This document shows, piece after piece, positions 1-8,330 of a stretch of 64,000 nt of DNA. This DNA comes from an uncultured Selenomonas sp. (GTDB lineage: Bacteria; Bacillota; Negativicutes; Selenomonadales; Selenomonadaceae): the NCBI GenBank assembly GCA_934202005.1, contig CAKPXP010000006.1, positions 1 to 64,000 of the forward strand. Direction: 5' to 3'. The notes beneath the pieces were generated by a model. The model was not told the DNA's origin. It worked only from the letters and a program-made list of their open reading frames with translations, and made no database searches. Position numbers and translations under genes: made by a program. Position 1 is the stretch's first letter; every line of letters starts with the position of its first letter.

Positions 1-617
1 TCTCCGATAAGATCGGCGTCATCAGCAACATGATCGACAAGGTCGACACCATCATCATCGGCGGCGGCATGGCGCACACGTTCGATGCGGCAAAGGGCCT
101 GCCCATCGGCGACAGCCTCTGCGAGCCGGATAAGTACGACCTCGCGCGCGAGCTCCTCAAGAAGGCCGCTGACAAGGGTGTCAAGGTCGTCCTGCCGGTC
201 GATCTCAAGGTCTCCAATGTGTTCCCGGCTGACAAGCGCTACGCGACGGAAGGCCAGACGAAGATCGTCGATGTCGACAAGGTCGAGGCTGGCTGGGATG
301 CTCTGGACTCCGGCCCAAAGACGAGCGAGGAATACACGAAGGCGCTCGCCGGTGCTAAGACGGTCATCTGGAACGGCCCGATGGGCGTGTTCGAGTATGA
401 CGACTTCGCGCAGGGCACGCTCGCAGTCGCCAAGGCTGTGGCCAAGGCAACGGAGGAGGGCGCTACCTCCATCGTCGGCGGCGGCGACTCCGTGGCAGCC
501 CTCAAGAAGACGGGCCTTACGGACAAGATTTCCCATGTTTCCACTGGCGGCGGCGCAACGCTCGAGTTCCTCGAGGGCAAAGAGATGCCGGGCATCGCGG
601 CGCTCGCTGACAAATAA
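1..617 (+). CDS. pgk: Phosphoglycerate kinase, C-terminal part (cut by window start)
   Basis: Reversible transfer of phosphate from 1,3-bisphosphoglycerate to ADP in cytoplasmic glycolysis. The frame is open from base 3 with no start in view, so the N-terminal half lies outside the window. The visible 204 residues are the nucleotide-binding lobe, with GPMGVFE (about base 375), GGGDSVAAL (about 478) and the closing STGGGATLEFLEG stretch. It heads a glycolytic run with tpiA and gpmI in the same direction; gapA probably lies just upstream, as in many Firmicutes (inference). Confidence 0.97.
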   Translation, partial: SDKIGVISNMIDKVDTIIIGGGMAHTFDAAKGLPIGDSLCEPDKYDLARELLKKAADKGVKVVLPVDLKVSNVFPADKRYATEGQTKIVDVDKVEAGWDALDSGPKTSEEYTKALAGAKTVIWNGPMGVFEYDDFAQGTLAVAKAVAKATEEGATSIVGGGDSVAALKKTGLTDKISHVSTGGGATLEFLEGKEMPGIAALADK

Positions 618-659
618 GACACGCTGCTCTACCGGCGTGCAGGCAAATCTGCAAGGGTG

Positions 660-754
660 CAGAAGGGAAGGCGGCAGAATCTCTGCCGCCGGAACTTCTG
701 TCTAGGGAACTGAGGCAGAGCGGCTGCCGCTTCCGGATGGCTGGGAACGGCAGC
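660..754 (+). promoter_or_regulatory. Two intercistronic stem-loops between pgk and tpiA
   Basis: The first is a perfect 9-bp stem (670-678 with 682-690, 3-base loop) inside an outer CAGAAG/CTTCTG helix (660-665 with 695-700). The second pairs 723-734 with 744-754 with one bulge. Neither has a run of T after it, so they are not ordinary terminators. They look like RNA processing or stability elements within a polycistronic glycolytic message (inference). Confidence 0.55.
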
Positions 755-797
755 GCCGAGCCTCTCGTATATGAAGGAAATTCAGGAGGAAAAAGAA

Positions 798-1547
798 ATG
801 GCAAGAACACCGATCATCGCTGGCAACTGGAAAATGAACAACACGATTGCCGAGGGCACGAAGCTCGTCAAAGAGCTCGCACCGCTCGTCAAGGACGCAA
901 GCGTCACGGTCGTTGTCTGCCCGACGGCGACGGCGCTCGCAGCTGTCGCGGATGCCGTCAAGGGCACGAACATCCACGTCGGCGCGCAGAACGTCCATTG
1001 GGAAGATCACGGCGCGTTCACGGGCGAGATTTCCTGCCCGATGCTCAATGAGATCGGCGTCGACTACTGCGTGCTCGGCCACAGCGAGCGCCGCGGCTAT
1101 TTCGGCGAGACGGATGAGGGCGTCAACAAGCGCGCGCATGCTGCGTTCAAGGCTGGCATCACGCCGATCATCTGCTGCGGCGAGTCCCTCGAGCAGCGCG
1201 AGGCAGGCGAGTATCTCGATTTCGTTGCCGGCCAGGTCAAGGCTGCGCTCGACGGCTTCTCCGCTGAGGAGGCTGGCAAGCTCGTCATCGCCTACGAGCC
1301 AATCTGGGCTATCGGCACGGGCAAGACGGCATCCTTCGAGCAGGCTGAGGAAGTCTGCGCGCACATCCGCAAGACGGTTGCCGAGAAGTTTAACCAGGCG
1401 GCTGCGGACAGCATCCGCATCCAGTACGGCGGCAGCGTGAAGCCCGCAACGATCAAAGACCTCATGAAGCAGCCGAACGTCGACGGCGCGCTCGTCGGCG
1501 GTGCCTCCCTCAAGGCGAAGGACTTCAGCGAGATCGTCAACTACTAA
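798..1547 (+). CDS. tpiA: Triosephosphate isomerase
   Basis: Interconverts dihydroxyacetone phosphate and glyceraldehyde 3-phosphate. The 249-residue length is normal for the family. Asn10 and Lys12 (GNWKMN), catalytic His95 (LGHSERR) and Glu167 ([10 protein letters not shown]) fall at the canonical numbers when counted from the ATG at 798. That start has AGGAGG at 784-789, 8 bases upstream; an in-frame ATG at 771 would add nine residues and has no comparable ribosome site. It lies between pgk and gpmI. It would also use the dihydroxyacetone phosphate made by the dhaKLM system encoded just downstream. Confidence 0.98.
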   Translation: MARTPIIAGNWKMNNTIAEGTKLVKELAPLVKDASVTVVVCPTATALAAVADAVKGTNIHVGAQNVHWEDHGAFTGEISCPMLNEIGVDYCVLGHSERRGYFGETDEGVNKRAHAAFKAGITPIICCGESLEQREAGEYLDFVAGQVKAALDGFSAEEAGKLVIAYEPIWAIGTGKTASFEQAEEVCAHIRKTVAEKFNQAAADSIRIQYGGSVKPATIKDLMKQPNVDGALVGGASLKAKDFSEIVNY

Positions 1548-1576
1548 TTCGCTATTCAGAAGGAGTAGTAAAAAGC

Positions 1577-3106
1577 ATGGCAAAACTCAAAAATGCACCG
1601 GTCGCACTCATCATCATGGATGGCTGCGGCCTCGGCGGCAAGCTCGATGAGAGCAACGCGGTGGAGAAAGCGAAGACTCCGGTCCTCGACGGCCTCTTCG
1701 CAAACTATAACTCCAGTCACCTCCAGGCATCCGGCGAGTTCGTCGGCCTGCCGGACGGCCAGATGGGCAACTCCGAGGTCGGCCACACGAACATCGGCGC
1801 GGGCCGCCTCGTCTACCAGCAGCTCACGCGCATCACGCGCGACATCAAGAACGGCGATTTCTTCAAGAACGAGGCGCTCGTCTCCATCATGAAGGACGCC
1901 AAGGAAAAGGGCGGCGCGGTTCATCTCATGGGCCTCGTCTCCCCGGGTGGTGTGCACAGCCACCAGGGCCATCTCTACGCGCTGCTCGAGATGGCGAAGC
2001 AGCAGGGCGTCTCCGAGGTCTACGTCCACGCGTTCCTCGACGGCCGCGATGTGCCGCCGCAGAGCGCGCAGCCGTACCTCGAGGAGCTCGCGGCAAAATG
2101 CAAGGAGATCGGCGTCGGCACGATCGCGACGGTCAGCGGCCGCTACTACGCTATGGACCGCGACCACCGCTGGGATCGTGAGCAGAAGGCCTACGAGGCC
2201 ATCGCGCACGCCGAGGGCGTCGCGGCGGACGACCCGGTCGCGGGCCTCAAGGCGAGCTACGAAAGCGGCGTCAACGACGAGTTCGTCGTACCGTTCGTCG
2301 TCAAGGGATATAAGGGCATGAAGAACGGCGACGGCGCCATCTTCTTCAACTTCCGTCCCGACCGCGCGCGTCAGCTCACGCATGCGTTCGTCGATGAGAA
2401 ATTCGACGGCTTTGAGCGCGACGAGAGCCTCAAGATCCCGTTCGCGACGTTCTCTCAGTACGAGGACGGCATGAACGCGAAGGTCGCTTTCCCGCCGGAG
2501 ACGATCGTAAAGACGCTCGGCGAGGTCATCCAGGACAACGGCATGACGCAGCTGCGCATCGCGGAGACGGAGAAGTACGCGCACGTCACGTTCTTCTTCA
2601 ACGGCGGCGTCGAGGAGCCGTACAAGGGCGAGGATCGCATCCTCGTGCCGAGTCCGAAGGTCGCGACCTACGACCTCCAGCCGGAGATGAGCGCCGTCGA
2701 GGTCACGGACAAGGTCTGCGAGGCCATCCGTTCCGGCAAATATGACTTCATCATCCTCAACTACGCGAACTGCGACATGGTCGGCCATACGGGCGTGTTC
2801 CCGGCAGTCGTCAAGGCCGTCGAGACGGTCGACAGCTGCGTAGGCCGCTTCGTCGCAGCCATCAAGGAAGTCGGCGGCGAGGTCTGCATCACGGCAGACC
2901 ACGGCAACGCGGACAAGATGATGGACTACGTCAACAATCAGCCGTTCACGAAGCATACGACGAACGCCGTGCCGTTCATCGTCGTTTCTGACCGTGTGAA
3001 ATCCGTCAAGGACGGTGCGCTCTCAGACATCGCCCCGACGCTCCTTACGCTTGCGGGACTCGAGATCCCGAAGGAAATGACGGGCAAGAACCTCGTCAAG
3101 CTTTGA
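1577..3106 (+). CDS. gpmI: 2,3-bisphosphoglycerate-independent phosphoglycerate mutase
   Basis: Converts 3-phosphoglycerate to 2-phosphoglycerate by a metal-dependent phosphoserine mechanism of the alkaline phosphatase superfamily. At 509 residues it is full length. Visible motifs are the metal-binding Asp15 (IIMDGCGLGG), the catalytic serine at residue 66 (MGNSEVGHTNIG), SGRYYAMDRD in the substrate domain, and the C-terminal metal site ITADHGNAD. AGGAG at 1561-1565 precedes the ATG. It starts 29 bases after tpiA and probably shares its transcript. Confidence 0.98.
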   Translation: MAKLKNAPVALIIMDGCGLGGKLDESNAVEKAKTPVLDGLFANYNSSHLQASGEFVGLPDGQMGNSEVGHTNIGAGRLVYQQLTRITRDIKNGDFFKNEALVSIMKDAKEKGGAVHLMGLVSPGGVHSHQGHLYALLEMAKQQGVSEVYVHAFLDGRDVPPQSAQPYLEELAAKCKEIGVGTIATVSGRYYAMDRDHRWDREQKAYEAIAHAEGVAADDPVAGLKASYESGVNDEFVVPFVVKGYKGMKNGDGAIFFNFRPDRARQLTHAFVDEKFDGFERDESLKIPFATFSQYEDGMNAKVAFPPETIVKTLGEVIQDNGMTQLRIAETEKYAHVTFFFNGGVEEPYKGEDRILVPSPKVATYDLQPEMSAVEVTDKVCEAIRSGKYDFIILNYANCDMVGHTGVFPAVVKAVETVDSCVGRFVAAIKEVGGEVCITADHGNADKMMDYVNNQPFTKHTTNAVPFIVVSDRVKSVKDGALSDIAPTLLTLAGLEIPKEMTGKNLVKL

Positions 3107-3200
3107 GTGATCGCTGGAAGCATAGGACGCACCGCTTTCGCGTGACGCCCTAGATAGGCCGGTTCTCTGTATTATATTAGTAAAGAGAGGAATACGAACA

Positions 3201-3896
3201 ATGATTGCTTATTCACAGAAAGTGGAAGACATGGCATGTGTAGCGCAGGAAGTTCATCACGGCGCTGCTCCGATCCCTGAAGAAGGCAAATGGGTCAAAT
3301 CCAAGAACGTCCAGGACATCAGCGGTCTCACGCACGGCGTCGGCTGGTGCGCACCGCAGCAGGGCGCTTGCAAGCTCACGCTCAACGTCAAGGACGGCAT
3401 CATCCAGGAAGCCCTCGTCGAGACGATCGGCTGCTCCGGCATGACGCACTCCGCGGCCATGGCGGCTGAGATCCTCCCGGGCCTCACGGTGCTCGAGGCG
3501 CTCAACACGGATCTCGTTTGCGATGCCATCAACACGGCCATGCGCGAGCTCTTCCTCCAGATTGCTTACGGCCGCAGCCAGACGGCGTTCTCCGATGACG
3601 GCCTGCCGGTCGGCGCTGGTCTCGATGACCTCGGCAAAGGCCTCCGCAGCCAGGTCGGCACGCTCTATGGCACGCTCAAGAAGGGCCCGCGTTACCTCGA
3701 ACTCGCAGAAGGCTATGTCACGAAGCTCGCGCTCGACGAAGAGAACCGCATCGTCGGTTACGAAGTCGTGCAGGTCGGCAAAGTCCTCGAGGCTGTCCGT
3801 CAGGGCAAAGATGCCAACGAGGCCATCAAGGCGAACACGAGCACGAAGGGCCGTTTCGCCGATGGTGTCAAGTTCATCGACCCGCGCGAGGAGTAA
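3201..3896 (+). CDS. IscU/NifU-like iron-sulfur scaffold family protein
   Basis: 231 residues with an IscU/NifU N-terminal type core. Cysteines sit at 13, 50, 57, 78 (ETIGCSGMTHSAAM) and 107; the 50/57, 78 and 107 positions roughly follow the three ligand positions of IscU. The C-terminal third (from about residue 140) goes beyond a plain IscU. No cysteine desulfurase gene is nearby, so it is probably not the housekeeping scaffold (inference). It is followed at 48 bases by the GGGtGRT gene, a pairing I recall as common in anaerobes. An AGAGAGGA ribosome site precedes the ATG. Its exact role is unknown. Confidence 0.8.
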   Translation: MIAYSQKVEDMACVAQEVHHGAAPIPEEGKWVKSKNVQDISGLTHGVGWCAPQQGACKLTLNVKDGIIQEALVETIGCSGMTHSAAMAAEILPGLTVLEALNTDLVCDAINTAMRELFLQIAYGRSQTAFSDDGLPVGAGLDDLGKGLRSQVGTLYGTLKKGPRYLELAEGYVTKLALDEENRIVGYEVVQVGKVLEAVRQGKDANEAIKANTSTKGRFADGVKFIDPREE

Positions 3897-3944
3897 GAAG
3901 CCTCTCACGAGATATTGGTACGCATATCGAAAGGAATGAATAGA

Positions 3945-4949
3945 ATGTCATTATTCGAAGGCTATGAGCGCCGCATTGACAAAATCAACGAAGTCTGCAA
4001 ACAGTATGGGATCGCCTCGATCGAGGATGCGAAGAAAATCTGCGCTGACAAGGGCATCGACCCGTATCAGATCGTAGAGGATCTCCAGCCGATCGCGTTC
4101 GAGAACGCGAAGTGGGCTTATACGCTCGGCGCTGCCATCGCCATCAAGAAGAACGTCAAGTCCGCAGTCGAGGCCGCGAAGGCCATCGGCGAGGGCCTGC
4201 AGGCGTTCTGCGTTCCGGGCTCCGTCGCTGACCACCGCAAGGTCGGTCTCGGCCACGGCAACCTCGGCGCGATGCTCCTCTCTGAGGAGGCTGGCTGCTT
4301 CTGCTTCCTCGCCGGCCACGAGTCCTTCGCGGCTGCTGAGGGCGCTATCGGCATCGCCAAGACGGCGAACAAGGTGCGCAAGAACAAGCTGCGTGTCATC
4401 CTCAACGGCCTTGGCAAGGACGCTGCCCAGATCATCAGCCGCATCAACGGCTTCACCTATGTCGTGACGGACTACGACTACAAGGCCAACAAGGTCAACG
4501 TCGTCGACAAGATCGTCTACGGCAAGGACCCCGAGCGTTCCCAGGTCAAGTGCTACGGCGCTGACTCCGTGCAGGAAGGCGTTGCCATCATGCACATGGA
4601 GGACGTCGACATCTCCATCACGGGCAACTCTACGAACCCGACGCGCTTCCAGCATCCGGTCGCTGGCTGCTACAAGAAGGAGTGCATCGAGAAGGGCAAG
4701 AAGTATTTCTCCGTTGCCTCCGGCGGCGGCACGGGCCGTACGCTCCATCCGGACAACATGGCCGCAGGCCCTGCTTCCTACGGCATGACGGATACGATGG
4801 GCCGCATGCACAGCGATGCACAGTTCGCGGGCTCCTCCTCCGTGCCGGCACACGTCGACATGATGGGCCTCATCGGCGCTGGCAACAACCCGATGGTCGG
4901 CATGACAGTCGCCGTCGCGGTTGCCGTGCAGGAAGCCATGAATAAGTAA
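3945..4949 (+). CDS. GGGtGRT family protein (function unknown)
   Basis: 334 residues counted from the ATG at 3945, which has AAGGA 9 bases upstream; in-frame ATGs at 3915 and 3936 lack suitable spacing. The diagnostic GGGTGRT motif is at residues 260-266, followed by LHPDNMAAGP. The family (Pfam GGGtGRT) is named after this motif and has no established function. A central stretch (about residues 90-125) is glycine and alanine rich. There is no signal peptide or membrane segment, so it is probably cytoplasmic. It likely forms an operon with the scaffold-like gene upstream, which suggests a metal-cluster role (inference). Confidence 0.88.
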   Translation: MSLFEGYERRIDKINEVCKQYGIASIEDAKKICADKGIDPYQIVEDLQPIAFENAKWAYTLGAAIAIKKNVKSAVEAAKAIGEGLQAFCVPGSVADHRKVGLGHGNLGAMLLSEEAGCFCFLAGHESFAAAEGAIGIAKTANKVRKNKLRVILNGLGKDAAQIISRINGFTYVVTDYDYKANKVNVVDKIVYGKDPERSQVKCYGADSVQEGVAIMHMEDVDISITGNSTNPTRFQHPVAGCYKKECIEKGKKYFSVASGGGTGRTLHPDNMAAGPASYGMTDTMGRMHSDAQFAGSSSVPAHVDMMGLIGAGNNPMVGMTVAVAVAVQEAMNK

Positions 4950-4972
4950 TCCCAGCCAGGAAAAGGCAAGGA

Positions 4973-5004
4973 AGAGCTGCCGCGTATGCGGCGGCTCTTT
5001 TTTT
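4973..5004 (+). terminator. Rho-independent terminator after the GGGtGRT gene
   Basis: An 11-bp stem (4973-4983 with 4988-4998, loop GTAT, one G-T pair) is followed by seven T. Confidence 0.93.
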
Positions 5005-5097
5005 GTGCGAGGAGGCGCATCGCGGCAGCATGATGTGCTCTGCTGTGCAATTTGAAGATAAATAAATGAAAATAATAAAATATATCATGTATTTCCC

Positions 5098-5126
5098 TTG
5101 AATTTCATCCAGTTTCTTGTTATACT
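5098..5126 (+). promoter_or_regulatory. Predicted sigma-70 promoter for dhaKLM
   Basis: TTGAAT at 5098-5103 and TATACT at 5121-5126 are separated by 17 bases. Transcription would begin near 5133, leaving a leader of about 50 bases before dhaK. Confidence 0.65.
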
Positions 5127-5184
5127 GATTGTGTTGGGAATCGGAAACAATTCTGATAATTTGCGTTCAAGGGGGTTATCTTCT

Positions 5185-6174
<990 letters not shown>

Positions 6175-6191
6175 TATGGCTGAGACATCTG

Positions 6192-6223
6192 CATTTCCGG
6201 GGGACTGCGGTTCCCCGGAAATG
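6192..6223 (+). promoter_or_regulatory. Strong intercistronic stem-loop between dhaK and dhaL
   Basis: A perfect 11-bp GC-rich stem (6192-6202 with 6213-6223, 10-base loop) sits 17 bases after the dhaK stop. It is followed by TGTTCCT rather than a T run. It may attenuate or stabilise, lowering dhaLM relative to dhaK (inference). Confidence 0.6.
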
Positions 6224-6231
6224 TGTTCCTA

Positions 6232-6261
6232 AGGAAGCGCTGTCGAACCCAGCGCATTCCT
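6232..6261. repeat. Short palindromic repeat (ends-only form of the dispersed repeat family)
   Basis: AGGAAGCGCTG (6232-6242) pairs with CAGCGCATTCCT (6250-6261) with one bulged A and a 7-base loop. The arms match the ends of the full copies at 8154, 51166 and 59528. It lies in the dhaK-dhaL gap. Confidence 0.7.
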
Positions 6262-6290
6262 ATGCGCATGAGAATTGAGGCGGATTCGAT

Positions 6291-6914
6291 ATGATGGATA
6301 ACAAAAAATTGGTAGAAATTCTCCAGGCAATCGCGCAGCGTATGGAGAAAGAGAAGGAAGTACTCACGGAACTAGACAACGCCATCGGCGACGGCGACCA
6401 CGGCATCAACCTCGCGCGCGGTTTCGCAGCGGTGGAGCAGAAACTGCCCACGCTCGCTGACAAGGATCTCGGCGCGATCCTCAAGGGCGTCGGCATGGCG
6501 CTCGTCTCCAACGTCGGCGGTGCCTCGGGCCCGCTCTACGGTACGGCGTTCATGAAGGCGGGCGGCGCACTCAAGGGTGAGACAGAGGCTGATGATGAGA
6601 AGCTCGTCGCCGCCTTTGAGGCAGCTGTCGAAGGCATCAAGATGCGCGGGAAGTCGCATGAGGGAGAAAAGACGATGCTCGATGCGCAGTGCCCCGCGCT
6701 CAAGGCGCTCAAGGAGTCGCTCGCCGCGGGCAAGGATATCAAGGCCGCGATGGCGGACGCAGTCGAGGCTGCAAAAACGGGCGTTGCGTACACGAAGACC
6801 ATCATTGCGACGAAGGGACGCGCGAGCTATCTCGGCGAGCGCAGCATCGGCCACGAGGATCCGGGGGCAGTCTCGTCCCTCATGATGCTCGAGGAGATCG
6901 CGCAGGCACTTTAA
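6291..6914 (+). CDS. dhaL: Dihydroxyacetone kinase, ADP-binding subunit DhaL
   Basis: Carries tightly bound ADP/ATP, phosphorylates DhaK-bound dihydroxyacetone and is recharged by DhaM. It has 207 residues, typical for the subunit. The nucleotide-magnesium site is visible as Asp29, Asp34 and Asp36 in DNAIGDGDHGIN. The SNVGGASGPLYGTAF segment (about residues 71-85) and GRASYLGERSIGHEDPGA near the C terminus are also family hallmarks. ATGs at 6291 and 6294 are both possible starts. The gene is separated from dhaK by two hairpins. Confidence 0.97.
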   Translation: MMDNKKLVEILQAIAQRMEKEKEVLTELDNAIGDGDHGINLARGFAAVEQKLPTLADKDLGAILKGVGMALVSNVGGASGPLYGTAFMKAGGALKGETEADDEKLVAAFEAAVEGIKMRGKSHEGEKTMLDAQCPALKALKESLAAGKDIKAAMADAVEAAKTGVAYTKTIIATKGRASYLGERSIGHEDPGAVSSLMMLEEIAQAL

Positions 6915-6935
6915 GCACAGGGGGATACACGAATC

Positions 6936-7328
6936 ATGGTGGGAATTGTCATTGTATCGCATAGCCAGAAACTCGCGGAAGGTGTAGTGGAAATCGCCAC
7001 GATGATGGCGGCGGATGCGCCGATCGCGGCCGCGGGCGGTCTGGAGGAAGGCGGATTCGGTACGAGCTTCGAGCGTATCGTAGAGGCTGTGCAGGACGTC
7101 GACCAGGGGGCTGGCGTCGCCATCCTCATGGACATGGGCAGTGCCGTCATGACGGCGGAGATGGTATGCGAGGCATTGGACGATACGAAAATCCGCCTGC
7201 TCGACGCGCCCCTCGTCGAGGGCGCTGTTCTCGCGGCGGTCGAATCGCAGATGGGTACAAGCCTCGATGATCTCGCCGCCAAGATCGGCGAGGCGCGCGA
7301 AGTCCGGAAACTATCCTCTGGCGTTTGA
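6936..7328 (+). CDS. dhaM: PTS-dependent dihydroxyacetone kinase phosphotransferase subunit DhaM
   Basis: A single mannose-type EIIA domain of 130 residues that passes phosphate from HPr to DhaL-bound ADP. The phosphoacceptor His9 is in IVSHSQKLAEG. GMGSAVMTAEM-like sequence (DMGSAVMTAEM, about residue 66) completes the fold signature. Unlike E. coli DhaM it lacks fused HPr and EI domains, so the general PTS proteins must come from elsewhere in the genome. The ATG is 21 bases past the dhaL stop. Confidence 0.95.
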   Translation: MVGIVIVSHSQKLAEGVVEIATMMAADAPIAAAGGLEEGGFGTSFERIVEAVQDVDQGAGVAILMDMGSAVMTAEMVCEALDDTKIRLLDAPLVEGAVLAAVESQMGTSLDDLAAKIGEAREVRKLSSGV

Positions 7329-7357
7329 CGGCTCGGCGATAAAAATATCTCAGGCTC

Positions 7358-7386
7358 TTGTTCTTTTCGCCATATCATTTTATAAT
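7358..7386 (+). promoter_or_regulatory. Predicted promoter for the 42-residue repeat protein gene
   Basis: TTGTTC (7358-7363), a 17-base spacer and a perfect TATAAT (7381-7386). The leader to the start at 7526 is about 130 bases and includes a short palindromic repeat. Confidence 0.65.
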
Positions 7387-7476
7387 GAAGGCAGGGAAAA
7401 AGGCCTGACGGGAATGCGCTATGCAAGGCATCCGGCAGGTCTGGGACAGATACCCGCGTCAAAGGATGAAGCAGTA

Positions 7477-7502
7477 GGAAACGCTGGTGAATCAGTGGTT
7501 CC
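7477..7502. repeat. Short palindromic repeat in the leader of the repeat-protein gene
   Basis: GGAAACGCTG (7477-7486) pairs with CAGTGGTTCC (7493-7502) across a 6-base loop, with one mismatch and one G-T pair. The 3' arm continues into a sequence nearly identical to the right end of the full repeat at 8301-8321. Confidence 0.6.
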
Positions 7503-7525
7503 GTAAGAAAGCGAGGGATTGCTTT

Positions 7526-8080
7526 ATGGGTATTTCAGGGATAGCCGGTTCCAGCATGTATTCCTCTGTCAGCACGCTGAAATCTTTCCAGCAGCTGAAC
7601 CGCGATGTGGATTCGCAGGGAGTCGCGCAGGCGTCGCGCATTTCCAAGGCGGCGGGAGACTATTCACGCGTTTCCAATTTCGGCAATGAGACGAAGATTG
7701 GCACGAGTAAGTTCCAGCGCGGCAACGAGACGATCGCGACCATCGGCTCGGACAAGACGTCGGCGCTCATGGACAAGGCGAAGAGCTACTATGCCGTGTC
7801 GAACTTCGGCACGGAGACGAAGCTCGGCACGAGCAAGTTCCAGCAGACGGCGAAGGCTACGTCTGAGCAGGGCGAGCGCAATGTCTCCGCGAGCATGGAA
7901 AAGGCGGCCTCCTACACGAAGGTATCGAATTTCGGCGATGACACGAAGCTTGGTTCGAGCAAGTTCCAGCAGGCCAACGCGCAGGTCAGCGCGAAGTTCG
8001 CGGCTGTTGCGAGCGCCTACAAGCAGGCGGCGAGCCTCGGCAGCGTCTCTCGCGGTGCGACGGTCGACATCGGTGCCTGA
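7526..8080 (+). CDS. Hypothetical protein with three exact-period 42-residue repeats
   Basis: 184 residues from the ATG at 7526, with GAGGGA about 8 bases upstream. VSNFGxETKIGTSKFQ-type units begin at residues 49, 91 and 133, a strict 42-residue period. Each unit has a conserved 16-residue core and a more variable helical, Ala/Ser/Lys-rich remainder. The N-terminal 25 residues are Ser/Gly-rich. There is no signal peptide, membrane segment or cysteine. I do not recognise a family. It has its own promoter and terminator, and the convergent neighbour is a FliD-like gene, so a link to motility or the cell surface is possible but unproven. Confidence 0.8.
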   Translation: MGISGIAGSSMYSSVSTLKSFQQLNRDVDSQGVAQASRISKAAGDYSRVSNFGNETKIGTSKFQRGNETIATIGSDKTSALMDKAKSYYAVSNFGTETKLGTSKFQQTAKATSEQGERNVSASMEKAASYTKVSNFGDDTKLGSSKFQQANAQVSAKFAAVASAYKQAASLGSVSRGATVDIGA

Positions 8081-8100
8081 GCGCAGGGCTCATGACATAG

Positions 8101-8145
8101 AAATGGCTGCGATAACGCAAAGTTACGTTATCGCAGCCATTTTTG
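8101..8145 (+). terminator. Strong terminator after the 42-residue repeat gene
   Basis: A perfect 17-bp stem (8101-8117 with 8126-8142, 8-base loop). The A/T ends give a T run on the plus strand and also on the minus strand, so it may serve both directions. Confidence 0.92.
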
Positions 8146-8153
8146 CCATTTCT

Positions 8154-8321
8154 TTAAGGAACCGCTGATTAAATGAAGTGCCCTGGATTTGCGCGGATGC
8201 GCTGTATCTCTTTAGGAGACAAACCGGAGGCGTAGCAAAGCTACGCTGAGGATTTGTCGACGACAAGAGGACAGCGTAGACGCGTGAAGACAGGATACTG
8301 AATTAATCAGTGGTTCCTTAA
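8154..8321. repeat. Full-length structured repeat, copy A
   Basis: 168 bp bounded by 21-bp inverted repeats (8154-8174 and 8301-8321, two mismatches). Inside are nested complementary blocks: CCTG/CAGG, GCGCTGT/ACAGCGT, CTCTT/AAGAG, GACAAA/TTTGTC and the hairpin GCGTAGC-AAA-GCTACGC. The whole element can fold as one long rod. It lies between two convergent genes. There is no open reading frame and no clear target-site duplication. Confidence 0.8.
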
Positions 8322-8330
8322 GAAAGTTCC

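Noticed and set aside
8154..8321. CRISPR array or insertion sequence explanation for the dispersed repeat
   Set aside because: Copies are single and tens of kilobases apart, without spacers, and contain no transposase frame.
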